The notes under the pieces: generated by a model
What the model saw: only the letters and a program-made list of their open reading frames with translations
What the model was told of the DNA's origin: nothing
Databases searched by the model: none
Shown: positions 31,426-39,084 of the stretch, in pieces
Layout: each line of letters starts with the position of its first letter
How positions within the stretch are numbered: the first letter of the stretch is position 1
From: Streptomyces phyllanthi
GTDB taxonomy: Bacteria > Actinomycetota > Actinomycetes > Streptomycetales > Streptomycetaceae
Length of the DNA stretch: 64,000 nucleotides
Assembly (NCBI RefSeq): GCF_009377205.1
Contig: NZ_VJZE01000002.1
Span: forward strand, 34,069-98,068
Direction of reading: 5' to 3'
Made by a program: the position numbers and the translations under genes

Positions 31426-31916
31426 TCTACGGCCGGTTCACCGAACACGGGCGCCGCCGCGATCTGCCGATCAGGTGGTACCGCCTTGCTCCTCAAGGAG
31501 GCCTCGCGGACCGTTGGGACAACGGCATCAAGGGACGCGGTGTGCCGGTCGATTCCGTGCGATCGGGTCTACGCACTGCCTGGCCACGCTCGCCCTGCCG
31601 GAACTGGACCTCGACACTTCGCTGGCCGGATGGTGTCTGGCTGCCCCTGGCCGACGGAGCGGAGCGGCTGGGCGCCGCGGTGTCGCTAGGCAACACCAAC
31701 GGGCATGGACCGCATGCAAGCAGGGCGCCCGATCGGCGAGTTCGACGACCGGCCCATGTGCTGCTGTGCCGACGGCACCGACAAGGTCGGCCCCACGCGT
31801 GGATGGGCAGAGTGCGGCACCGGTCGGATCGCCCCACTATGGGCGCGTTCGGACGCGTTCGCCGGATCGGCCGCTGAGAAGATGCTTCCAGCAGGCCGCC
31901 CGGTCACGCTGGCGTC
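31426..31916. other. Decayed region with a possible phosphatase remnant
   Basis: No intact gene. Near 31590-31700 two frames carry LPELDLDTSLAGWCL and VWLPLADGAERLG, phrases typical of GAF/SpoIIE-type PP2C phosphatases of Streptomyces, separated by a frameshift. The rest, 31700-31916, is not recognised and precedes gvpO without a clear promoter. Confidence 0.35.
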
Positions 31917-32264
31917 ATGCCTGAGCAACGCCGCACCGGTAGCAGTACAGCCTCCAAGGGCGAGCGTGCCCGCGGTCCTTCAGCGGACGCCGGTCGGGGA
32001 ACGGTCGCGCAGGTCGGGCCTGAGAAGGCCGCCCGCACCGCCTGCGACTGGTTGCAAGGGTTCATCGTCCACCGCATCGAGAGCGTGTGTGCCGTGCGGC
32101 GCACCGAAGACGGCTGGTGCGTTGCCGTCGATGTGCTGGAGGTACCTCGGATCCCCGATACGACCAGCCTGCTCGCCACATACGAGGTGGTGCTCGATGA
32201 ATCCGGCCGGCCTGCCGAGTACCGCAGGGTGTGCCGCTATCACCGAGGCGCCGCCAACGGCTGA
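31917..32264 (+). CDS. gvpO: Gas vesicle protein GvpO
   Basis: The 115-aa product has a basic disordered N-terminus (1-35) and the GvpO domain with DWLQGFIVHRIESVCAVRRTEDGW and LATYEVVLDESGRPAEYRRV. In Streptomyces GvpO opens the gvp operon, as here. It is thought to help assembly of the gas vesicle. Confidence 0.9.
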   Translation: MPEQRRTGSSTASKGERARGPSADAGRGTVAQVGPEKAARTACDWLQGFIVHRIESVCAVRRTEDGWCVAVDVLEVPRIPDTTSLLATYEVVLDESGRPAEYRRVCRYHRGAANG

Positions 32265-32318
32265 CCGACAGCCCTGCCGGCGCCCACCGGAATGACCTCT
32301 GAGAGGACCTACCTGACC

Positions 32319-32786
32319 ATGGCCACGACCACCACCTACTCCAGCAGCGAGGTCGTGTACGTACCGCGCGCCGGGACGCTGTACGACACCTTGGAGCTCA
32401 TCCTGGACCGCGGCATGGTCATCGACGTCTTCGTCCGGGTCTCCCTGGTCGGCATCGAGATCCTGAAGATAGACGCGCGCATCGTGGTCGCGAGCGTGGA
32501 CACCTATCTGAAGTTCGCCGAGGCGTGCAACCGGCTAGACCTGGAGGCGACCTCGCGCAGCACCACCATCCCCGAGATGTTCAGCGGGACAGCCGCAAAG
32601 AGTCTGGGCAAGCGCAAGGTCAAGAAGACTATTGAGTCGGTGGGCGAGAAGCTGCGCGACGTCGTCGGCGGTTCCGAGGAGGGCGACGAGGAGCAGGAGG
32701 ACGAGGGGCCGGAGACGCGGCCGCGGCGCCGCACTACGAAGGCTCTGTCCGAGAAGCCACGCCGCAAGCGGGAGAGTGAGCGATGA
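32319..32786 (+). CDS. gvpA: Gas vesicle structural protein GvpA-like, with C-terminal extension
   Basis: The 155-aa protein has the GvpA fold at residues 14-80 (LYDTLELILDRGMVIDVFVRVSLVGIEILKIDARIVVASVDTYL pattern in part), which forms the vesicle wall ribs. A charged, Lys/Arg/Glu-rich tail of about 75 residues follows, as in other Streptomyces. ATG 32319 has GAGAGG upstream; an ATG at 32292 is possible. ATGA overlap with gvpF. Confidence 0.9.
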   Translation: MATTTTYSSSEVVYVPRAGTLYDTLELILDRGMVIDVFVRVSLVGIEILKIDARIVVASVDTYLKFAEACNRLDLEATSRSTTIPEMFSGTAAKSLGKRKVKKTIESVGEKLRDVVGGSEEGDEEQEDEGPETRPRRRTTKALSEKPRRKRESER

Positions 32787-33538
32787 CCGCGGCCGGTCCT
32801 TACGTCTACGGCATCGTGGCCTGCGACCACCCCATGCCCGCGGAACTGCGCGGGGTGGGTACGCCGCAGACGGCCCTGGAGCTGCTGCCCGTGGGCGCGA
32901 CCTCGGCCGTGATCAGTGCCGCCCCGGTCCCTCTGCGTGCGCGACGGCGGGATTTGCTGGCTCACCAGGAAGCGCTGCTCACGCTGGCCCTTGACGGACC
33001 GGTGCTGCCGATGCGCTTCGGCATGGTGGCTCCGGACGCCGATGCGGTCCGTGAGCAGCTGGAGTCGGGCCACGAGCGGAATCTGCGCGCGCTCGACCGG
33101 CTGGCCGGCCGTGTGGAGATGAACGTCAAGGCGCTGCCCGCCACCGGCGCGCTCGCAGCGCTGGTCGCCGAGGAGCCCCGGATCAGGGAGCTGCGCGAGG
33201 ACGTGCGCCGCCGTCCGGCCTACGAGGCGAACGTGCGCCTGGGCGAGGCGGTGGTCCAAGCCCTGGCGCGCCGTGCGGCAGACGCCGCACAGGAGGTCCA
33301 GCCGGAACTGGCGGCGCTGGCTGTCGCCTGCTCGACCGGGCCGCACGTCGATGGAACCACGCTGAACATGTCGTTTCTGGTCGCCCGGCGGGACATCGTG
33401 GCCTTCCGGGCGGCTGTCGACCGCCAGTCCGCCAGGTACCGGGACCGGGTCGAGCTGCGCGCGGCCGGGCCGTTGCCCTGCTACAGCTTCGCCGAGCCCG
33501 AGGGCGCGACCGCCGCCGCGGCGCGGGCGGGGGGCTGA
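32783..33538 (+). CDS. gvpF: Gas vesicle protein GvpF
   Basis: The 251-aa GvpF/L-family protein opens with PYVYGIVACDHP and has the VLPMRFGMV and LNMSFLVAR motifs of the two-domain fold. GvpF binds GvpA and is needed early in assembly. It overlaps gvpA by four bases and is followed directly by gvpG. Confidence 0.92.
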   Translation: MTAAGPYVYGIVACDHPMPAELRGVGTPQTALELLPVGATSAVISAAPVPLRARRRDLLAHQEALLTLALDGPVLPMRFGMVAPDADAVREQLESGHERNLRALDRLAGRVEMNVKALPATGALAALVAEEPRIRELREDVRRRPAYEANVRLGEAVVQALARRAADAAQEVQPELAALAVACSTGPHVDGTTLNMSFLVARRDIVAFRAAVDRQSARYRDRVELRAAGPLPCYSFAEPEGATAAAARAGG

Positions 33539-33539
33539 C

Positions 33540-33785
33540 ATGGGGTTGCTCACCGCACTGCTCACCGCGCCGCTGGCCCCCGTGAGAGGCGTGGCCTGGG
33601 TCGCCGACCAGCTTGCCGAAGCCGCCGATCGCGAGGTCAACGACCCGGCAGCGGTCCGCGCCCGGCTTACCGCGCTGAACCAGGCCCTGGAGGACGGCGA
33701 GATCGACATGGCTGAATTCGAGCGGGAAGAGGACCGGCTGCTCGATCGACTGGAAGCGAGAACGGGCCCGGAGGTGGCCCGGTGA
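33540..33785 (+). CDS. gvpG: Gas vesicle protein GvpG
   Basis: The 81-aa product has the short GvpG pattern: hydrophobic MGLLTALLTAPLAPVRGVAWV then EEDRLLDRLEAR helix. It is an accessory assembly protein. Stop overlaps the gvpJ GTG. Confidence 0.9.
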   Translation: MGLLTALLTAPLAPVRGVAWVADQLAEAADREVNDPAAVRARLTALNQALEDGEIDMAEFEREEDRLLDRLEARTGPEVAR

Positions 33786-34219
33786 CCGAGGTCGACTACC
33801 GGCGAGCCGGCCAGCTTCCGGGCCCCTCCACCGGCAACCTCGCCGACATCCTGGAACGCGTACTGGACAAGGGCATCGTCATCGCCGGCGACATCAAGAT
33901 CGACCTTCTGGACATCGAGCTGCTCACCATCCGGCTTCGCTTGTTCGTCGCTTCCGTCGACACCGCGAAGAAGGCAGGTATCGACTGGTGGGAGACCGAT
34001 CCGGCACTCTCCTCCCGCGCCGCGCACCGGGAGCTGGTGGAGGAGAACCGACGACTGCGCGAGCAGCTCGCGGCACCCACGTCCGCGCAGGGTGCGGGGC
34101 TGCCCGGTGACGGCACGGCCGCATCCCCAGCAGACGTATCGACAGCGAACGCATCCGCAGCAGACGAAGATAATCCAGAGGGCCGGCCCAGCGGACGGAC
34201 CCGACGGACCGAGGAGTGA
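33782..34219 (+). CDS. gvpJ: Gas vesicle protein GvpJ (GvpA family)
   Basis: The 145-aa protein has a GvpA-like core (NLADILERVLDKGIVIAGDIKI to LFVASVDTAKKAG in part, residues 18-60) and a polar Ala/Ser-rich tail. GvpJ is thought to act at vesicle ends or in nucleation. GTG start inside the end of gvpG. Confidence 0.88.
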   Translation: MTEVDYRRAGQLPGPSTGNLADILERVLDKGIVIAGDIKIDLLDIELLTIRLRLFVASVDTAKKAGIDWWETDPALSSRAAHRELVEENRRLREQLAAPTSAQGAGLPGDGTAASPADVSTANASAADEDNPEGRPSGRTRRTEE

Positions 34220-35058
34220 CCGGTGTCATGACGCAGCCCGTCCCCGCAGTGCCGCCCGCCACGGCGGCGACCTACGTCTTCGCCGTCTGCCGCCACGTGG
34301 ACGAAGACGTCCTTCCCCAGTTGCCGGGAATCACCACCGCGCCTGTGCGGGTGCTGCCTTTCGAGCGGCTGCACGCCGTTGTACAAGAGGTGCCGGCGGC
34401 CGACGCCGACCGCCGGTCCTGGACCGAGCGGCTGTCCGACCCTCGTGAGCTGGAGCGATGCGTTCGCGCCCACCACCAGGTCGTGACGGCCGTCGCGGCT
34501 CACGGGCCCGCTGCGCCGATGGCGCTGGCCACTCTCTACAACAGCGAGGAGCGCGCACGGCAGGCGCTCGGCGCCGATGCGGCCCGCTTCCACACGGTGC
34601 TGGACCGCGTCGACGGGCGGGTCGAGTGGGGTGTCAAGGTGTACGTGTCCTCGGCCTCCGCAGCGACTAAGGCGGGCCGCACCGCCGTCCCGACTCGCGT
34701 GCCGGCCGGGCCACCGCCGTCCGGTGCCGGACGCGCCTACCTTGAGCGGGTACGAGGTACGCACCGGGCACGGGAAGACAGCCGGCGCGCCGCTCTGCTC
34801 ACCGCCAAGGAGACGGACGCGGTGCTGCGAGGCTTGGCGGTGGCCGCACGCCGGCTCCGGCTCCAGGACCAGCAACTGACCGACTGCCACCGCGCCCAGG
34901 TCCTCAACGGCGCCTACCTGGTGGACGAGAGCCAGGCGGCACAGTTCACGGAAGCCGTGGCCACGCTGCGGGAGCGCACCGGAGCACTGATCGAGCTCTC
35001 CGGCCCATGGGTGCCCTACTCCTTCGCAGGGGAGGACGGACTCCATGGAGAGCGTTGA
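34216..35058 (+). CDS. gvpL: Gas vesicle protein GvpL (GvpF/L family)
   Basis: The 280-aa product has TYVFAVCRHV, PMALATLYNSEE, WGVKVYVSSA and GAYLVDES motifs of the F/L family. It is the second F/L paralog of the operon, with a Pro/Gly linker near 165. It overlaps gvpJ and gvpS. Confidence 0.9.
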   Translation: MTGVMTQPVPAVPPATAATYVFAVCRHVDEDVLPQLPGITTAPVRVLPFERLHAVVQEVPAADADRRSWTERLSDPRELERCVRAHHQVVTAVAAHGPAAPMALATLYNSEERARQALGADAARFHTVLDRVDGRVEWGVKVYVSSASAATKAGRTAVPTRVPAGPPPSGAGRAYLERVRGTHRAREDSRRAALLTAKETDAVLRGLAVAARRLRLQDQQLTDCHRAQVLNGAYLVDESQAAQFTEAVATLRERTGALIELSGPWVPYSFAGEDGLHGER

Positions 35059-35275
35059 GCCCGTGCCGTGGCAGGAACGTGAGCCGCTTGAAGGGCCGAT
35101 CGGCGTACCGCTGGTGGATCTGCTGGACAGGCTGATGGCCACGGGCGTGGTGATCAGCGGGGACCTGGTGATCGCCATCGCGGACGTGCCACTGGTCCGC
35201 CTGTCGCTGCACGCCCTCCTGTCATCGGTCAGCGAGCGGGTACCCGCCCCCTGGGCTGACTCGGGGCCACTGTGA
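35045..35275 (+). CDS. gvpS: Gas vesicle protein GvpS (GvpA family)
   Basis: The 76-aa product keeps the GvpA-like core IGVPLVDLLDRLMATG, VISGDLVIAIADVPLV and little else. It overlaps gvpL and gvpK, as in other Streptomyces clusters. Minor wall or cap component is inferred from family. Confidence 0.88.
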   Translation: MESVEPVPWQEREPLEGPIGVPLVDLLDRLMATGVVISGDLVIAIADVPLVRLSLHALLSSVSERVPAPWADSGPL

Positions 35276-35550
35276 CGGGCCCCCGCTTCGACGTCGACCC
35301 CGACACGGTCGGACGTGATCTGCTGGCCCTGGTACTGACCGTCGTCGAATTGCTGCGACAACTGATGGAGCGGCAGGCGATCCGCAGGGTGGAGCAGGGC
35401 GACCTCAGCGATGAGCAGGTCGAGCGGATCGGGGTGACGCTGATGATGCTCGAGCAGCGAATGACCGAGCTGTGCGACCAGCATGGGCTGCGGCCTGAGG
35501 ACCTCAATCTGGATCTCGGGCCGCTGGGAACCCTGCTGCCTCGCGACTGA
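35272..35550 (+). CDS. gvpK: Gas vesicle protein GvpK
   Basis: The 92-aa product has [34 protein letters not shown] (in part) and LNLDLGPLGTLLP, a GvpK signature. It closes the operon (GTG start overlapping gvpS). No gvpN ATPase and no gvpY/gvpZ lies in the cluster. Confidence 0.92.
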   Translation: MTGPRFDVDPDTVGRDLLALVLTVVELLRQLMERQAIRRVEQGDLSDEQVERIGVTLMMLEQRMTELCDQHGLRPEDLNLDLGPLGTLLPRD

Positions 35551-35667
35551 CCGCCCCTACGGCAGCCCAGACGTCCAAGGGATCAGGCTCGCCGCTCCGG
35601 CGCTCAGCCGGACCTCCGAACAAGAAGGAAGGCTCATGGATGGCCTTCCTTCAGCCCAGGCCCGCCG

Positions 35668-35970
35668 TCAGTCCCAAAAGGCCAAGGGAACCTTGTCCTT
35701 GGGGCCAGGCACCGGCTGTGCTTCCGGACGCGAGGTGGGCGGCAACAGCTGCGGCCCTTCCAAGAACGTCTCGGTCTCAACATTCCAGAACCAGCTCTCT
35801 CCGGGTTCGAAGCTGGTCGAAACGGGGTGCCTGACCTCACGCGCGTGGTTAGTGGCGTGCCGGGCGGGTGAGGAATCGCAGCATCCGATATGCCCGCAGG
35901 CGGCGCAGCGCCACAAGTGCAACCACCATCCAGGGCCGTCACCCGCCAAGCACTCCACACACCCCTCCCC
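35668..35970 (-). pseudogene. UBP-type zinc-finger protein lacking its own start
   Basis: About 100 codons encode GCVEC, CAACGHIGCCDSSPARH and a C-terminal PVPGPKDKVP tail, a UBP finger related to the protein at 21.2 kb. The frame runs upstream into an HTH gene remnant without a start codon or ribosome site, so the finger seems fused to decayed DNA. The finger itself is intact and could be expressed if a start lies within it. Confidence 0.55.
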
Positions 35971-36264
35971 GCTGCGTCCGGGTTGGGTGTGGAAGCCTTG
36001 GCGGTGAGGCGTCCGAGGCGGCTGCGGGTGACTTTGACGGATGCTTCGTGGGTGGGCATGCCAAGGAGTTCGTGCAGCTCGCGGGCTCGGAACTCCTGGT
36101 CGGGGTGCTGGCTGAAGGCGTTCACGATGGCCTGGTAGGCGGTGCTCGACTCGGGCGGTTCGGGATCTTCCCCGGCCGGTGCGAGTTCGGCGATGACCTT
36201 CTGCGTGGTGGCCAGGTCCGCGAGTCGCGCTTCGGTCTCGGCCAGGGCGGCGGTCAAGTGCGCG
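35971..36264 (-). pseudogene. Frameshifted winged-helix protein
   Basis: Codons give a coiled N-terminus (ALAETEARLADLATTQKVIAELA) and an HTH (AYQAIVNAFSQHPDQEFRARELHELLG in part, RSRLGRLT). A missing C after CTCACC shifts the frame; the continuation RQGFHTQPGR reads in the next frame, directly fused to the UBP finger. It follows the decayed 121-aa paralog by a few bases. Function unknown. Confidence 0.55.
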
Positions 36265-36275
36265 ATCCGGCGCTG

Positions 36276-36635
36276 TCACCGGTTCCCGGCCCGCCTGCCG
36301 TCCAGCAGTCCGTGCAGGCGCGCGGCGGCGTTCTCGATGTCCGCGTATTTCTGCTGTGCGGCGCGACCTCGGCAGAGAGCACACCGCAGCGGTGGACGCG
36401 CTCGAAATCGCCGTAGGGAAACTTGTACCGGCCCTTGGTCTCCTCTCCCATCTCGTCATTGATGCCCAGGTACCACTTTGCGTACTCGTTGAATCCGTGC
36501 TCCTCGAGGTAGGCATTCTCGTCCGCTGCCGAAGGCCGGTGCGCTCCACTCGTCCCGGTCGTCCAGGACGATCCGGCCCTCTTCGGTCCGTTTCCTTGCG
36601 TGGTTGAAGCCCTCGCGTTCAGTTTTCACCGTCAT
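36276..36635 (-). pseudogene. Decayed paralog of the 121-aa protein
   Basis: Three reading frames together give the whole protein at 30.3 kb: FNHARKRTEEGRIVLDDRDEWS, then one shift to ENAYLEEHG, KGRYKFPYGDFERVHRCGVLSAE, then a second shift to YADIENAAARLHGLLDG. The stop is at 36276. The two frameshifts make it non-functional. It is oriented opposite to the intact copy, with the gas vesicle genes between them. Confidence 0.8.
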
Positions 36636-36664
36636 GCCGTTCACCGCCCTATCGACAGTCGTGT

Positions 36665-37324
36665 TCAGATGTCGGCTGCTGCCGCCCGGATATCCTGTCG
36701 AGCCTGCCCCATCAGCTCGTTCAAGTCGCCGACCTCAGGAGTGAGTTCACGCGCGCGCGGCGCGATCTGCTGCAGCCATGCCGCAGTGGCCAGGGCCAGT
36801 TCGACGGCCTCCCGGGTCCGCCCCTCGCCGAGCAGTTTCTCGACCTTGAAAGCAATGCTCGCAAGCGTGTCGTCATCGGTGGCGGGCACCAAGTAGGGCT
36901 CCAGGCCCGACGGATACGGTCGCCGCTCCCGGTACTCACGCATCGCCGTCACGACCGCGGGCACCGCGCTGTACCTGTCGAGGAGGCCCATGAAGACGTA
37001 CAGGCGGGCCACCAGCCGTGGCAGGCCGGGGTGCCGATCCAGCCAGGCCATCAGCTCGCGCTGATCACCGACCTGGTCCGTGATCTGCGACATCTCCTCC
37101 GCGACCCGGTTGGGCCAGGTCCAGTGGAAGGGCAGCAGCCGCGCCACCTGATGGGCGAGCGCCGCCTCGCCCTCCGCGTCCAGCGTGCCGACGACGAATT
37201 CGGCGACCTGCCTGTGGTCCAGTCCGTAGTCGGCCGGCGCCGCCCGGTCCTGTGAGCTCTGTGACGAGTCGTGGCGCAGACGCAACAGTTGTGTGCCGAT
37301 CTTACTCAGTGTCGGGTTCCGCAT
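36665..37324 (-). CDS. Unknown 219-aa protein
   Basis: Soluble, mostly helical product with no recognised domain (WTWPNRVAEEMSQITDQVGD, GLPRLVARLYVFMGLLDRY, then helical repeats). G/C bias supports coding. It starts inside the end of the upstream gene (23-base overlap on the same strand), so the pair is probably one operon. Confidence 0.65.
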   Translation of the reverse strand: MRNPTLSKIGTQLLRLRHDSSQSSQDRAAPADYGLDHRQVAEFVVGTLDAEGEAALAHQVARLLPFHWTWPNRVAEEMSQITDQVGDQRELMAWLDRHPGLPRLVARLYVFMGLLDRYSAVPAVVTAMREYRERRPYPSGLEPYLVPATDDDTLASIAFKVEKLLGEGRTREAVELALATAAWLQQIAPRARELTPEVGDLNELMGQARQDIRAAAADI

Positions 37325-37895
37325 TGTTCCTCCCAGCTCTCGATGTGTTCTTCATCGTCCGGAGCGGCCGAACGACCAGCTCCTGCTGAGCCACGCGACC
37401 GCCCCACCACCCCCGCAGTTGGCCGGACCGCAGCGAACGCAGCAGATCTCCCAAGGTGGTCCGGTCGCGTCGGCGCCGGGCTCCCGGGCGGTCCTCGGTG
37501 TGCGAGACGCGCAGGCGTCGGTCGATGTCCAGTCGGTTCATGAGTGGTAGGTCGGCGAAGGTCCGGCAAAGGGAGCGCGGGCCGACGGCGCAGTGCTCCA
37601 TGGCGTTCAGACCGCTGCGCAGGACCAGCCGGGTGCCGGGTGCCGGACGTCCCCGCGGATTCAGGCGCAGGCTCTCCTCGGCCCTGGCCAGGGCCGCGTC
37701 CAGATCGGCGGTCTGGTGATCCAGTCGCCGCGCCTCCTCCAGCCAGGCCGTCACATGGCGGGCGGAGGCGCCGTGCACAAGTTCCTCGCCGATCCGCAGG
37801 AGCAGCAGTAGCCGCAGCCGTGCCGCGAGGTCCCTGGTCGCCTCGCTGGCAGGCCCCACAGCGCGGAGCATGGGGGAGGTGGGGGGAGCATTCAT
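37302..37895 (-). CDS. Unknown 197-aa helical protein
   Basis: ATG 37895 follows GGAGG by seven bases. The product has a long helical first half (LAARLRLLLLLRIGEELVHG, then LDHQTADLDAALARAEESLRLN) and a basic second half with RTLGDLLRSLRSG. No family recognised. The helical periodicity suggests a partner-binding or scaffold protein; it is coupled to the 219-aa gene. Confidence 0.6.
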   Translation of the reverse strand: MNAPPTSPMLRAVGPASEATRDLAARLRLLLLLRIGEELVHGASARHVTAWLEEARRLDHQTADLDAALARAEESLRLNPRGRPAPGTRLVLRSGLNAMEHCAVGPRSLCRTFADLPLMNRLDIDRRLRVSHTEDRPGARRRRDRTTLGDLLRSLRSGQLRGWWGGRVAQQELVVRPLRTMKNTSRAGRNNAEPDTE

Positions 37896-38150
37896 GGCGG
37901 TGCCTCCACGGGGCGTACGGACGGACCTGCCACCTCCAGCGTCGCTCCACGGCCCCGGGACTGCCATGGGCCGTACTGCACGAACAGGCCGGAAAACGGT
38001 GCGGGGCGGCTGTGCGGGTACTCGCCAGTGGAGTGGACGGACACGCAGACTGTGTCGGTGGGAGGGCCCCTCATCCGGTGATCGTGCCTGTCGGCGCCGA
38101 TCCGGGTGACTCGTCCCGTGCAGGCATCCCCGTTCAGGGAGGTACGCACC

Positions 38151-39045
38151 ATGTCCCGCCCCGTGACTGTCGGGATCGACGGCTCGCCCGAGAGTCTGGC
38201 CGCCGCCGAGTGGGCGGCGCGCGAGGCCCAGCTCAGGCGGCGGCCGCTGCGGCTCGTCAACGTCTGGGAGCCCGTACCCGAACCGATGGGACAGGCCCCG
38301 CCCCTCGGTGCGGATGCCGAGCACGAGTGGCGGGAGCGGATCCCCCGGGAGGCGGCCGACGGCATCCGGGCGCGTCACCCCGGTGTCGAGGTGCTCGTCG
38401 AGCAGGTCTCCGGCCGGGCCGCCGCGGCGCTCGTCGAGGCGGCGAAGGACGCCGAGCCACTGGTCCTCGGGTCCCGCGGACTGGGCGGGGTCGGTGGTTT
38501 CCTGATCGGCTCCGTCGGTCAGTCCGTCGTCGCGCACGCCGAGGTGCCCGTCGACCTCGTACGCGCATGGGAGCAGGCCGCCGACGAGCACACGAGGGAC
38601 CCGGCGGGCATCCCGTCCGCCGCGACCCCCTACCGGCCGGTCGTCCTCGGTCTCGACACGGACAGGCCGGACGACACCCTGATCGGGTTCGCCTTCGACG
38701 CGGCCTCCCGGCGCGATACGGCTCTGAAGGTCGTCCACGCCTGGAGTCCGCCGGCCCACTTCACGCACAGCGTTCCCGAGCACCGGGAACGCTGTGCCGA
38801 GATGTTGACGGTGGGACGCCGCCGTGCTGGCCGAGGTGCTGGGCCCCTGGAAGCAGAAGGTCCCCTCCGTGGAGGTCGTCGGGGAGTCCCGGCCCGGCAA
38901 GGCGGCCTCCCACCTGGTGGAGGCGTCCCTCGTGGTCGTCGGGCGCCGTATCCGCCGCTCCCCGCTCGGTGCCCACATCGGGCACGTCACCCACGCGGTC
39001 CTGCACCACGCCACCGCCCCGGTCGCCGTCGTCGCCCACGGCTGA
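38151..39045 (+). pseudogene. Two-domain universal stress protein with a frameshift
   Basis: The ATG at 38151 (AGGGAGG upstream) starts a UspA domain (VGIDGSPESLAAAEWA to GSRGLGGVGGFLIGSVG and VPVDLV) and half of a second UspA domain. Near 38812 one base is off; the second domain (AAVLAEVLGPW, VGRRIRRSPLGAHIGHVTHAVLHHA) continues in the next frame to the TGA at 39045. The first domain could still be made. Universal stress proteins bind ATP and are part of dormancy and stress responses. Confidence 0.8.
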
Positions 39046-39084
39046 GACCCGTCCGGGGCCACACCGTCGACCCAGGAGTCACCC

